NCBI GenBank assembly: GCA_045540335.1
Contig: JAZQHC010000037.1
Span: forward strand, 1 to 64,000
From: RGIG7213 sp045540335
GTDB lineage: Bacteria > Bacillota > Clostridia > Oscillospirales > CAG-272
Reading direction: 5' to 3'
Length of the DNA stretch: 64,000 bases
Every line of letters starts with the position of its first letter. Within the stretch, counting starts at the first letter, position 1. The notes under the pieces were generated by a model. The model had not been told where the DNA came from. It made no database searches and saw nothing but the letters and a program-made list of their open reading frames with translations. The position numbers and the translations under genes were made by a program. Below, one piece after another: positions 6,160 through 14,328 of this stretch.

Positions 6160-6717
6160 ATGAATAAAACGACCAAACAAATATTGTTGATAACGGCTTT
6201 ATACGCCGTTGCCACGTTTATATGTTATAATGTTATAAACTATACCCTCAGCGGTTGGGATCTGCTTGGCGGTATTATAGTGATGCTTTTAACGCTGCCG
6301 ATATATTTTCTTCTCGTAACTATACCCATATACGTAAAAATATCAAAAGAAATAAAACAAGCCCCTGCGCTTTTGAACAATAAATTAGAAAAGGTTTTAA
6401 ACACGCTGTCTATATGGTGCGCTTGTATATCCGCCGTTTGCTTGATACCGTGTTTTATTGCGATAAACTTCCATATAAAAAACGATGTTTTACGCATGCT
6501 TTTTTCTGATGCAGCGATCTATACAACGTTTTTTTCATCTATTATCAACATTTCCGTTTTGATAAGCAGAAAATTATCTTATTTGGTGGTTTTTTTTGCA
6601 CAAAAATCAAATAAAAACGTAACTATAAACAGTAAAGGTGTATTTGCTTTCAGAATTTTCGCAACCGTGATCGTGCCGCTGTTACTGCTAATTTACGTTA
6701 TCGGTGAAGTGATATAA
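6160..6717 (+). CDS. multi-pass membrane protein of unknown function
   Basis: A 185-residue protein with about five hydrophobic helices (near residues 8-27, 32-58, 80-105, 115-140 and 160-183). The loop after helix 2 is basic (KISKEIKQ). The ATG at 6160 is chosen because an in-frame ATG at 6124 overlaps the -10 box of its promoter. The ribosome site is weak (AGGATC). It has no recognised family. It is divergent from a LytTR regulator and is followed by a bidirectional terminator shared with ispF, so it is a single-gene unit. A role in sensing or antimicrobial-peptide tolerance is possible but unproven. Confidence 0.75.
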   Translation: MNKTTKQILLITALYAVATFICYNVINYTLSGWDLLGGIIVMLLTLPIYFLLVTIPIYVKISKEIKQAPALLNNKLEKVLNTLSIWCACISAVCLIPCFIAINFHIKNDVLRMLFSDAAIYTTFFSSIINISVLISRKLSYLVVFFAQKSNKNVTINSKGVFAFRIFATVIVPLLLLIYVIGEVI

Positions 6718-6740
6718 ACGTTTGCTTTTAAAACAGAATA

Positions 6741-6787
6741 AAAAAACAAATTGCCCAAGCGCATAACGTGCTTGGGCAAAATTTTTT
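6741..6787. terminator. bidirectional terminator between 6160 gene and ispF
   Basis: A 10-bp stem (6751-6760 with 6770-6779) is flanked by A6 on the left and T6 on the right, so it works on both strands. Confidence 0.9.
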
Positions 6788-6795
6788 AGTTGTTT

Positions 6796-7272
6796 TTACA
6801 CAGATTCTATAAGGCAGACTGCGTGTGCGGCAATGCCTTCGCCTTTTCCCGTAAATCCAAGGTGCTCTTCCGTCGTTGCTTTAACGTTAATACAGGAAGG
6901 AGCAACGCCGAGAACAGATGCGATGTTTCTTTTCATCATTGGGATATGCGGCGCAAGCTTAGGCGCTTGGGCGATAACCGTAGCATCAATGTTTACAAGC
7001 TTGAAGGAATGCTTTTTCATCAGCAGGCAAACGTTTTCTAACAGCAGCATGCTGTATATGCCCTTGTATTTGTCGTCTGTATCGGGGAAGTGCTTTCCTA
7101 TATCACCTTGACCCAACGCCCCGATTATGGCGTCGCAAACTGCATGTATAAGCACGTCTGCATCGGAATGCCCATCAAGCCCGAATCCACATTCGATAAA
7201 TACGCCGCCGAGAACTAACTTCCTGTCTTTTGCGGTGGCGTGTACGTCATATCCGTGGCCGATTCTGATCAT
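6796..7272 (-). CDS. ispF: 2-C-methyl-D-erythritol 2,4-cyclodiphosphate synthase
   Basis: Cyclises CDP-methylerythritol phosphate with loss of CMP in the MEP route to isoprenoids. The 158-residue protein has the family's normal length. Metal ligands D9, H11 and H43 are visible in GYDVH and DVLIH, and the loop DGHSDADV and the C-terminal TTEEHLGFTGKGEGI segment are intact. It starts 13 bp after the ispD stop and is the last gene of the VOR-ispD-ispF operon. A shared bidirectional terminator follows. Confidence 0.97.
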   Translation of the reverse strand: MIRIGHGYDVHATAKDRKLVLGGVFIECGFGLDGHSDADVLIHAVCDAIIGALGQGDIGKHFPDTDDKYKGIYSMLLLENVCLLMKKHSFKLVNIDATVIAQAPKLAPHIPMMKRNIASVLGVAPSCINVKATTEEHLGFTGKGEGIAAHAVCLIESV

Positions 7273-7285
7273 GATATGCCCTGCC

Positions 7286-8047
7286 TTACTTCGTTTCTTT
7301 TCTGTGTTTTAAAATACCTTCTGCAATGCGGATATCCTCGGGCGTGGTTATTTTTATATTTTCATGCCCTGTATCGCACAGAAATACTTTAAATCCGATA
7401 CGCGTTACAAGCGAATTATCGTCTGTCGCATCGAACCCTTCTTCTTTCGCGGAAAATGCCGCCGCGCGGTATATATCCGTTCTGAATATTTGCGGTGTTT
7501 GTGCATGGCGAACAACGTTTCTGTCTATGGATTCATCTGCTATAAATCCACCCTTGTCGCAGATTTTTATCGTGTCCTTGGCACAGCAGCAGGCGGTTGC
7601 CCCGCCGAAGCGATATGCCGCCTTGCACACCTCGCTTATCATTTCGGGGGTTACAAGGCAACGCGCCCCGTCGTGTATGCTTACAAATTCGCTTTGCTTG
7701 TCAACCACGGAAAGACCGTTTAAAACGGATTGTTGGCGCGTTTGTCCGCCCGAAATAACGTGTGTTATTTTTTTGAATTTATATTTTTTGATGATCTCGC
7801 CGATTTCGGCAAATTCATCCTTTCGGCAAACGAGAATTATTTCGTTTATGTGCGGGCACTTTTCAAATTGGCGCACTGTGCGCGCAATTATGGGCATCTG
7901 GCATATCTCCATCAACTGCTTCGTTTTATCAGAGTTCATGCGTTTGCCCGTGCCTGCGGCAACGATTATTGCGCTGTTAAAATAACTGTCTTTTTCTTTG
8001 CCGAAAAGCTTTGTTAATATGCCCGTTTTTTTGCCTGACTTACTCAT
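7286..8047 (-). CDS. ispD: 2-C-methyl-D-erythritol 4-phosphate cytidylyltransferase
   Basis: Transfers CMP from CTP to methylerythritol phosphate in the MEP pathway. The nucleotidyltransferase signature AAGTGKRM lies at residues 30-38, with later motifs VSIHDGARCLV and ATDDNSLV. It is 253 residues, about 20 longer than usual because of a lysine-rich N-terminal extension (SKSGKKTGILTKLFGKEK). The start overlaps the stop of the gamma-subunit gene by 4 bp (ATGA), so it is probably translationally coupled to the oxidoreductase genes. A shorter internal start cannot be excluded. Confidence 0.95.
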   Translation of the reverse strand: MSKSGKKTGILTKLFGKEKDSYFNSAIIVAAGTGKRMNSDKTKQLMEICQMPIIARTVRQFEKCPHINEIILVCRKDEFAEIGEIIKKYKFKKITHVISGGQTRQQSVLNGLSVVDKQSEFVSIHDGARCLVTPEMISEVCKAAYRFGGATACCCAKDTIKICDKGGFIADESIDRNVVRHAQTPQIFRTDIYRAAAFSAKEEGFDATDDNSLVTRIGFKVFLCDTGHENIKITTPEDIRIAEGILKHRKETK

Positions 8048-8580
8048 TCAGCGTAGTTGTAGCCTGCAAGAAGGGCTTTTTGGTTAAGCTCTCTTAACTC
8101 TGCTTTAGAATCGGGAACGGAAGCGGCAAGCTTTTCGGAAAAATATTCAAAATCGAATATTTTCGTTTTAGCTATAACGTAGCCAAGCATGATAACGTTT
8201 GCAAGCTTGGGTGCGTTCATTTCGTTTGCCATTTCGGTTGCGGGGATTCTGTATGCGGATATATCCGTTCTTTCTGATTTTTTTGATATAAGCGTGCTGT
8301 CAGAGAAAACCGCACCGCCTGCAACTACCTTGGGTTCAAACTTATCAAACGAAGGTGCGTTGAAGGCAATAAGAATATCGGGCGTATTTACCAGCGGCGA
8401 GCCTATCTCCTCGTCGGATACGATAACGCTGCAGTTGCACGTACCGCCCCTTTGTTCCGGCCCGTAGGAGGGAAGCCAGGTTACGCATTTTCCCAACTGC
8501 ATACCTGTTTTAGCGCATTGTTTGCCTGAGAACAAAATTCCTTGGCCGCCGAATCCGGCGAATAAAATTCTGTTTGTCAT
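8044..8580 (-). CDS. 2-oxoacid:ferredoxin oxidoreductase, gamma subunit
   Basis: This 178-residue subunit carries the N-terminal FAGFGGQGI signature of the catalytic gamma domain that binds coenzyme A in this enzyme family. The ATG at 8580 has an AGGAGGATT ribosome site; an upstream in-frame ATG at 8622 lies inside the preceding coding region and is rejected. It lies 13 bp after the TPP-binding subunit gene and overlaps ispD by 4 bp. Together with the three genes upstream it completes a four-subunit enzyme of the VOR/KOR type. Confidence 0.93.
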   Translation of the reverse strand: MTNRILFAGFGGQGILFSGKQCAKTGMQLGKCVTWLPSYGPEQRGGTCNCSVIVSDEEIGSPLVNTPDILIAFNAPSFDKFEPKVVAGGAVFSDSTLISKKSERTDISAYRIPATEMANEMNAPKLANVIMLGYVIAKTKIFDFEYFSEKLAASVPDSKAELRELNQKALLAGYNYAE

Positions 8581-8593
8581 AATAATCCTCCTA

Positions 8594-9337
8594 TCAATAG
8601 CCCGTGGTGTCTTTATATACACCGAGGGGATATATGGGTTTCATTTTTTCTTCAACAAACTTCAACGCTTCAACCGGTGAAAGACCCCAGTTGGTGGGGC
8701 AAGTTGAAAGAACTTCTACAATGGAAAGGCCTTTTTTATCTATCTGCGCTTGGAACGCCTTTTTAATAGCCTTTTTAGTAGCCCTTACACCCTTAACATC
8801 GTTTACCGCAACGCGTTCGGCATATGCAACGCCGTCAAGCGTGGACATCAATTCGCAAACGTGAACGGGGTGGCCCTGAATGTTTTTGTCACGGCCGTAG
8901 GGTGAAGTTGTAGTTACCTGGCCAAGCATCGTCGTAGGTGCCATTTGGCCGCCTGTCATACCGTAGTTTGTGTTATTTATAAAGATGATAGTTATGTTTT
9001 CGCCTCTTGCACCGACGTGAACCGTTTCAGCAGTACCGATAGCGGCAAGGTCGCCGTCGCCCTGGTATGTGAAAACAACGTTGTCGGGGTGCGTGCGCTT
9101 TACACCCGTAGCAACTGCGGGTGCACGGCCGTGTGCCGCTTCTATCATGTCACATTCGAAATAATTATATGCAAATACCGCACATCCTACAGGGGCAACG
9201 CCTACTGTTTTGCCTTCTATACCAAGCTCGTCAAGCACTTCGGCAACAAGCCTGTGAACGATACCGTGCGTACAGCCGGGGCAGTAGTGCATGGGTACGT
9301 CGGACATTGCGTTAGGTTTTTTGAATACTACCGACAT
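8594..9337 (-). CDS. 2-oxoacid:ferredoxin oxidoreductase, TPP-binding beta subunit
   Basis: A 247-residue thiamine-diphosphate-binding subunit. The N-terminal YCPGCTHGI motif and the GDGDLAAIG metal/TPP motif (about residues 91-99) are intact, followed by NNTNYGMTGGQ. It works with the VorB-type alpha subunit to oxidise a 2-oxoacid to acyl-CoA, CO2 and reduced ferredoxin, or the reverse. Its ATG overlaps the alpha stop codon in TAATG, and the GGGAGG ribosome site lies within the end of the alpha gene. Confidence 0.95.
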   Translation of the reverse strand: MSVVFKKPNAMSDVPMHYCPGCTHGIVHRLVAEVLDELGIEGKTVGVAPVGCAVFAYNYFECDMIEAAHGRAPAVATGVKRTHPDNVVFTYQGDGDLAAIGTAETVHVGARGENITIIFINNTNYGMTGGQMAPTTMLGQVTTTSPYGRDKNIQGHPVHVCELMSTLDGVAYAERVAVNDVKGVRATKKAIKKAFQAQIDKKGLSIVEVLSTCPTNWGLSPVEALKFVEEKMKPIYPLGVYKDTTGY

Positions 9338-10395
9338 TATTTATTACCTCCCATTTCTTCGATCTTTGCAAGAACGTCTTCAACGGTCATCATAGAACCG
9401 CCCGTTCTGCCCAAAAATTCTACGGGCTTGGAGCATTCGATAGCCAGCTTAACGTCTGTTATCATCTGGCCCATATTAAGCTCTACCGTAAGGAATTTGC
9501 TTGCCGTTTTTGAAAGTGCAAGCAACTCTTTTTCAGGGAACGGCGAAAGGGTGATGGGGCGCAAAAGGCCAACCTTTATACCCTTTGCCCTTGCTGCTGT
9601 AACTGCACTTTTGCAGATACGGGAAGTAATACCGTATGCAACGATAACGATATCAGCATCTTCAGTCATAAACTGCTCGCATCTTACTTCGTTTTCGTCT
9701 ATCTTCTTGTATTTTTCGTATCTTGCCAAAACGGAATTTTCAAGCTCTTCGGGGTTAAGGAAAAGAGAAGTGATTATATTCTTTTTACGTTTGCCCTGGT
9801 GGCCGCACGCTGCCCAATCCTTTTCGGGAATTTCGCGTTTTTTGATAACGTCGAAATCAACAGGCTCCATCATTTGGCCCAACGCACCGTCTGCCAGAAT
9901 AAGAACGGGCACGCGGTACATATCTGCAATATCAAACGCTTCACAGGTAAGCTCTGCCATTTCCTGAACGGAAGAGGGTGCAAGCACGAAAAGGTGCATA
10001 TCACCGTGGCCGAGCGCTTTCGTTGCCTGATAGTAATCTGCCTGCGAGGGCTGAATGCCGCCAAGACCGGGGCCGCCCCTTTGTACGTTAAGAATAACGC
10101 AGGGCAGATCGCAACCTACTATGTAGCTTATGCCTTCGCTTTTAAGGCTGATACCGGGCGAAGATGATGACGTCATGCAACGCGTACCGGAAGAAGCCGC
10201 ACCGTAAATCATGTTGATTGCCGCAACTTCAGATTCTGCCTGCAAGCAAAGACCGCCAACCTTCGGCATTCTTTTTGCCATGTATTCGGCAATTTCAGTC
10301 TGGGGGGTTATAGGATAACCGAAGTAATGCAGACATCCCGCTTTGATAGCAGCCTCTGCAATGGCTTCGTTGCCTTTCATAAGTACCTTTGCCAT
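9337..10395 (-). CDS. vorB: branched-chain 2-oxoacid (2-oxoisovalerate):ferredoxin oxidoreductase, VorB-type alpha subunit
   Basis: This 352-residue pyrimidine-binding subunit matches the VorB type closely in length and motifs: FGYPITPQTEIAEYMA, QAESEVAAINM, TSSSSPGISLKSEGISY and VQRGGPGLGG. VorB enzymes act on 2-oxo acids of valine, leucine and isoleucine; related Kor enzymes use 2-oxoglutarate, so substrate is family inference. The operon order is ATPase, ferredoxin, alpha, beta, gamma. The reverse reaction, reductive carboxylation of branched acyl-CoA, is known in anaerobes and is relevant to the T-box gene at 16970. Confidence 0.93.
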   Translation of the reverse strand: MAKVLMKGNEAIAEAAIKAGCLHYFGYPITPQTEIAEYMAKRMPKVGGLCLQAESEVAAINMIYGAASSGTRCMTSSSSPGISLKSEGISYIVGCDLPCVILNVQRGGPGLGGIQPSQADYYQATKALGHGDMHLFVLAPSSVQEMAELTCEAFDIADMYRVPVLILADGALGQMMEPVDFDVIKKREIPEKDWAACGHQGKRKKNIITSLFLNPEELENSVLARYEKYKKIDENEVRCEQFMTEDADIVIVAYGITSRICKSAVTAARAKGIKVGLLRPITLSPFPEKELLALSKTASKFLTVELNMGQMITDVKLAIECSKPVEFLGRTGGSMMTVEDVLAKIEEMGGNK

Positions 10396-10397
10396 AT

Positions 10398-10628
10398 TTA
10401 TGCCTCCTGTTCCTTTTCAATATCTTTTTCAACCGTTATAACGGCGTCGGGGCACATAGTCGCGCACATAGCGCATGCAATACAAGCACCCATATCCGTA
10501 ACTTGTGCGGGGTGATAACCCTTTGCGTTAAGTACGGAGGTATCAAGCGATACGATTTTTTTGGGGCAGGCTACAACACAAAGCCCGCACCCCTTGCACC
10601 TTTCGGTGTTGAAGGTTACTCTGTTCAT
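10398..10628 (-). CDS. 2[4Fe-4S] ferredoxin-type delta subunit
   Basis: A 76-residue protein with two complete cluster motifs, CKGCGLCVVACP and CIACAMCATMCP, each CxxCxxCxxxCP. It is the electron-carrying subunit of the adjacent oxidoreductase and passes electrons to free ferredoxin. The gene lies 2 bp before vorB and 8 bp after the ATPase gene, with a GGAGGAATT ribosome site. Confidence 0.95.
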   Translation of the reverse strand: MNRVTFNTERCKGCGLCVVACPKKIVSLDTSVLNAKGYHPAQVTDMGACIACAMCATMCPDAVITVEKDIEKEQEA

Positions 10629-10636
10629 AATTCCTC

Positions 10637-11296
10637 CTAAAATAACTTTTTTGTTATATTCTGCATTGTAAACACCTCTGTATTACAAACGGGCATCTCT
10701 CCCATTACCGAGGTGAATTTTATATTCAAGCCCGAAAGGCGAGAAAATTCTTCAGCGTAAGAAAAAGAATTTTCAATATCTTCCTTTTGGGTGAATTGAC
10801 CTAAATTGGAATTGTTTATACAACAAGTGCATTTTAAACGGCTTCTTGCTTCAATCTCTTTCAATATTTTCATTGCGCCGTCGGGCGTTTCGGTTATAGG
10901 GCGGTACATATTGAAAACGTATGCCATTTCGTACCCGAAAGAGGTTATTTCTTTGTTAAAAAAGCCGAGTGCCGCCGCACCTAAGCTGTCGCCCCCTACG
11001 TCGAATATACAAACACCGCCGTTTTTAAGGTGCGGAAATACCGAATATACCTCTGCCGGGATAGATGGAATATCAACGTTTGTATTAGCAAATACAGGGG
11101 CGATCACGTTTATATTTTTTTCTTTCATAAGGCTTTCTGCATCTTTTGTGCGGAAATATGGGTTTACGGTATCAAGATCAACGATCGTAACGTTTTCGCC
11201 TGCTTCGGCGTATTTAGTTGCAATATTTACAGAAATATTAGTTTTACCGCTTCCGAAATGGCCGGTAACGATAATAAGCTTTGAAGAAAAAAACAT
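10637..11296 (-). CDS. MinD/ParA-like P-loop ATPase at the head of the VOR operon
   Basis: A 219-residue P-loop NTPase with Walker A GHFGSGKTN (residues 12-20), a DLDTVNPYFR segment and a Walker-B-like FDVGGDSLG. It belongs to the SIMIBI (MinD/ParA, nucleotide-binding-protein) superfamily, often annotated as cobyrinic-acid-synthase-like. Such genes are common directly before VOR-type operons in Clostridia; their role there is not established. Fe-S cluster insertion or enzyme maturation is a reasonable inference because Mrp/Nbp35 relatives do that. It is the first gene of the seven-gene operon. Confidence 0.88.
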   Translation of the reverse strand: MFFSSKLIIVTGHFGSGKTNISVNIATKYAEAGENVTIVDLDTVNPYFRTKDAESLMKEKNINVIAPVFANTNVDIPSIPAEVYSVFPHLKNGGVCIFDVGGDSLGAAALGFFNKEITSFGYEMAYVFNMYRPITETPDGAMKILKEIEARSRLKCTCCINNSNLGQFTQKEDIENSFSYAEEFSRLSGLNIKFTSVMGEMPVCNTEVFTMQNITKKLF

Positions 11297-11330
11297 ATAA
11301 ACCTACCGCAAACTTGTATAATTAATCAAC

Positions 11331-11339
11331 ATTATACCA
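11331..11339 (-). promoter_or_regulatory. extended -10 promoter of the VOR operon
   Basis: On the minus strand TGG precedes a perfect TATAAT (11336-11331), an extended -10 element; I see no good -35. It lies 35 bp before the ATPase start. Confidence 0.55.
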
Positions 11340-11503
11340 CATATACCAACATATTTTAATATAATAAATAATTATCGTAAATGAATTTTTTGTAAACTTT
11401 ATGTCCGACGTGATACAGTACATTTTTGCGTATTAAAAAAACTGCGTATAAAAAAAGCCATTGATGCAAAGAATCATAACAAACAAATAAAAGGAGAGAA
11501 AAT

Positions 11504-12172
11504 ATGTTTAAACACGAAAAAATGCTTTTCCACCCTGTGGAGGTAGAAAGACCGAATCCGCAGTACGCAGCCCTTTTGCACGAACAGCTCGGCGGGGCAA
11601 ACGGGGAATTAAAGGCGGCGATGCAGTATATGTCGCAAAGCTTCAGAATAAAAGACCCCGAAATAAAAGATCTTTTTTTGGATATCGCCGCAGAAGAGCT
11701 TGGCCACATGGAAATGGTGGCGCAAACGATAAATCTTTTAAACGGGCATGAGGTTGATGCTTCAAGCGTTCCTGCAGGAGAAATACAAACGCACGTTATT
11801 CTCGGCTTGAATCCGGGCTTGATAAATGCTTCCGGCTATTCGTGGACGGGTGACTACGTTTCAGTAACGGGCGATCTTTGCGCCGACCTGCTTTCAAATA
11901 TCGCCTCCGAACAGAGGGCAAAGGTGGTATATGAATATCTTTACAGGCAAATAAACGACAAAAAGGTGCGCGAAACGATAGATTTTCTTTTAAACAGAGA
12001 GGAAGCGCACAACGCTATGTTCCGCGAAGCCTTCAATAAGGTTCAGCACAGCGGTTCAAACAGAGATTTCGGAACGACTAAGGCGGCGAAGATGTATTTC
12101 AGTATGTCAGAACCGTCGCCCGAAAACAGCCGATTTACAAACGTAGGCGGCAACCCTGTATCATTTAATTGA
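11504..12172 (+). CDS. manganese catalase family protein (CotJC-like)
   Basis: A 222-residue ferritin-like four-helix protein with the dimanganese ligand pattern: E in NGELKAAMQY, EELGH in helix 2, E in ASEQRAKVVYEYL and EEAH in helix 4. It would disproportionate hydrogen peroxide. The length matches the short CotJC form found in spore coats rather than the 270-300-residue catalases. An AAGGAGAG ribosome site precedes the start. I see no clear sigma-A promoter upstream, which would fit a sporulation sigma factor, but I could not identify one with confidence. It stands alone, without cotJA or cotJB. Confidence 0.92.
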   Translation: MFKHEKMLFHPVEVERPNPQYAALLHEQLGGANGELKAAMQYMSQSFRIKDPEIKDLFLDIAAEELGHMEMVAQTINLLNGHEVDASSVPAGEIQTHVILGLNPGLINASGYSWTGDYVSVTGDLCADLLSNIASEQRAKVVYEYLYRQINDKKVRETIDFLLNREEAHNAMFREAFNKVQHSGSNRDFGTTKAAKMYFSMSEPSPENSRFTNVGGNPVSFN

Positions 12173-12188
12173 TCGTTGCGAAAAATGC

Positions 12189-12217
12189 TTGACTATAACT
12201 TGAAAAGATAGTATAAT
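12189..12217 (+). promoter_or_regulatory. sigma-A promoter of the nucleotidase gene
   Basis: TTGACT (12189-12194) and TATAAT (12212-12217) with a 17-bp spacer, giving a leader of about 60 bases. Confidence 0.85.
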
Positions 12218-12282
12218 CAGATCTGTAAGCGGTACAACGCTTGCAGATCTTTTGTGTTAAGTGTTTAAAAGAGAGGAAGTAT

Positions 12283-14151
12283 ATGAAAAAGATCGTTGTA
12301 CTTTTATTGATAATATCCGTTTTCCTTACCGCGTGCGAGAATAAAAACAATGCAGAAACCACGGCTTCAAACCTTCCGCAGGCAGATGCATCGTGCACGC
12401 ATGAAGATGCCGACGGTAACGGCCTGTGCGACAATTGCAAGGGGGCGGTAACGGTAACGGTTGATTTTTACGCCATCAACGATTTGCACGGCAAATTTGG
12501 GGATACTGATGCAAATATAGGGGTTGACGAGCTTACCTCGTACATAAAAAATTCAGGAAAGGCTGATGATAATTATGTCGTTCTTTCTTCGGGCGATATG
12601 TGGCAGGGCGGTTCGGAATCGAACCTTACAAAAGGAAATATAATTACCGAATGGATGAACGATCTTGATGTTGCTTCGATGACGCTGGGAAACCACGAAT
12701 TTGATTGGGGCATAGAATACATAGTTGAAAATGCCGAAATTGCAGAATTTCCGTTTTTGGCAATCAATATATACGATAAAAGTACAAATCAATTAGCTGA
12801 TTTTTGCACACCGTCCGTTATTGTCGATCGCGGCGGAATACAAATAGGCATAATCGGTGCTATCGGTGATTGCTATTCATCTATATCGTCAGACAAAACC
12901 GAGGGGATATATTTTAAAACAGATGCAGCCCTTACGTCGCTTGTAAAGGTAGAATCAGAAAAACTTAGAAATGCAGGTGCGGATTACATAGTATATTCGC
13001 TTCACGATGGATATGGAAGATCGAAAAACGGTGTATCATCAATAGACGGCAACATGATATCCTCGTATTACGATATCGAGCTTTCGAAAAACGGATACGT
13101 TGATATCGTGTTTGAAGGGCATACACATAAAAATTACGTTCTTAAAGATACATACGGCGTTTACCATTTGCAAAGCGGCGGCGATAATGAAGGTATTGCC
13201 CATGCAGAGGTTACTGTCAATTTTGTTACGTCTGAAAATACGGTAAATACGGTGGAATACGTTTCTTCCGACAGGTACGCCTCTATGCAGGATGACCCGA
13301 TAGTTAAAAAGCTTCTTGAAAAGTACGCTGAAGAAATTTCACAAGGATCTTTGTCAATAGGCACTAACGATATTAAGCGTGAAAGCGACTTTTTGTGCCA
13401 GACCGTGGCAGATCTGTACTACAAAAAGGGTATAGAACGCTGGGGCAGCAGATATGATATCGTTCTTGGCGGTGGGTTTATTTCCGCCAGAAGCCCTTAT
13501 TACCTTGCATCGGGCGAAGTAACGTATGCAATGGTACAAGCTGTATTTCCGTTTGATAATCCGCTTGTGCTTTGTACGGTAAGCGGAAAGGACCTTAAAA
13601 ACAAGTTTCTGCAAACCTCAAACAAAAACTATTTCGTTTCTTACGAAAGCACGTTGGCATCACGTATCGATGATAGCGAAACGTATTTTATCGTGGTAGA
13701 TACCTATACCTCGACTTACGCGCCGAATAATCTTACCGAGGTAGAAATGTATAATCCGAACATATTTGCGCGCGATATTCTTGCAGACTATATTGCCGCG
13801 GGCGGCTTTACAGATTCGGGTAAAACTTATCAAAAACTTTCCATACCTGAAATAACCGTAATAGGAAACGCCCTGGCGGATAATGCCCAAACGGAAGAAA
13901 AGTATATTACCAAAGGAAAAATAACGCAGATACACAATTCAAAATACGGCAATATGACAATAGAAGACGAAGATAAAAATACCCTTTACATATACGGCTT
14001 ATATGATGCTTTGGGCGAAAGATACGATAAAATGGCAAATCCGCCGCAGATAGGCGACGTTATTACCGTATGCGCCCATATTAAAAAGTTTGTTGATAAA
14101 AATACATCGCCTGCATTGGTAGAGCTTGTAAATGCAAAGCTGTACGAATAA
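12283..14151 (+). CDS. surface lipoprotein 5'-nucleotidase/metallophosphoesterase with C-terminal OB-like domain
   Basis: A 622-residue exported lipoprotein. The signal ends in the lipobox LTAC with Cys18 as the lipidated residue. Residues 38-52 form a short cysteine motif, C-x10-C-x2-C with an aspartate-rich loop (EDADGNG), often seen in Clostridia surface proteins. The metallophosphatase domain (about 57-330) shows NDLHGKF, SSGDMWQGG, LGNHEFDWG and EGHTH; a 5'-nucleotidase C-terminal domain follows (about 345-520). Residues 525-622 look like an added OB-fold-like domain (YITKGKITQI, DVITVCAHIKKF), unusual for UshA-type enzymes. It probably salvages extracellular nucleotides. The ATG at 12283 follows AGAGGAAG; an upstream start at 12241 has no such site. 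Confidence 0.9.
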   Translation: MKKIVVLLLIISVFLTACENKNNAETTASNLPQADASCTHEDADGNGLCDNCKGAVTVTVDFYAINDLHGKFGDTDANIGVDELTSYIKNSGKADDNYVVLSSGDMWQGGSESNLTKGNIITEWMNDLDVASMTLGNHEFDWGIEYIVENAEIAEFPFLAINIYDKSTNQLADFCTPSVIVDRGGIQIGIIGAIGDCYSSISSDKTEGIYFKTDAALTSLVKVESEKLRNAGADYIVYSLHDGYGRSKNGVSSIDGNMISSYYDIELSKNGYVDIVFEGHTHKNYVLKDTYGVYHLQSGGDNEGIAHAEVTVNFVTSENTVNTVEYVSSDRYASMQDDPIVKKLLEKYAEEISQGSLSIGTNDIKRESDFLCQTVADLYYKKGIERWGSRYDIVLGGGFISARSPYYLASGEVTYAMVQAVFPFDNPLVLCTVSGKDLKNKFLQTSNKNYFVSYESTLASRIDDSETYFIVVDTYTSTYAPNNLTEVEMYNPNIFARDILADYIAAGGFTDSGKTYQKLSIPEITVIGNALADNAQTEEKYITKGKITQIHNSKYGNMTIEDEDKNTLYIYGLYDALGERYDKMANPPQIGDVITVCAHIKKFVDKNTSPALVELVNAKLYE

Positions 14152-14176
14152 TTTAATGGATAAGTAATGTAATAAA

Positions 14177-14217
14177 AACACCCGAAGAAGAAAACATCTT
14201 TTTCGGGTGTTGTTTTT
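14177..14217 (+). terminator. terminator of the nucleotidase gene
   Basis: A 14-bp stem (14177-14190 with 14198-14211), one G-T pair, followed by a T-rich tail. Confidence 0.85.
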
Positions 14218-14221
14218 AGTA

Positions 14222-14311
14222 ATGAAGCGTTTGCCTTGCAAACGTGAAGCAAAGGCTGAACGCCTTTATGAAGCGCAAGACCTTGTCTTGCATGAAGCGA
14301 AGCTGCGCTTC
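14222..14311. repeat. tandem hairpin array 5
   Basis: Four palindromes, 14228-14244, 14251-14267, 14275-14291 and 14299-14311, each preceded by the constant linker (A/G)TGAAGC. Stem sequences are all different, loops are 3-5 bases. The array lies between the convergent nucleotidase and ricin-lectin genes, directly after the terminator. Confidence 0.85.
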
Positions 14312-14328
14312 ACGGACGGAAACATCTA

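Noticed and set aside
11356..11709. Minus-strand reading frame overlapping the manganese catalase start
   Set aside because: It is a shadow of the catalase gene in the opposite frame, with no ribosome site and no recognisable protein.
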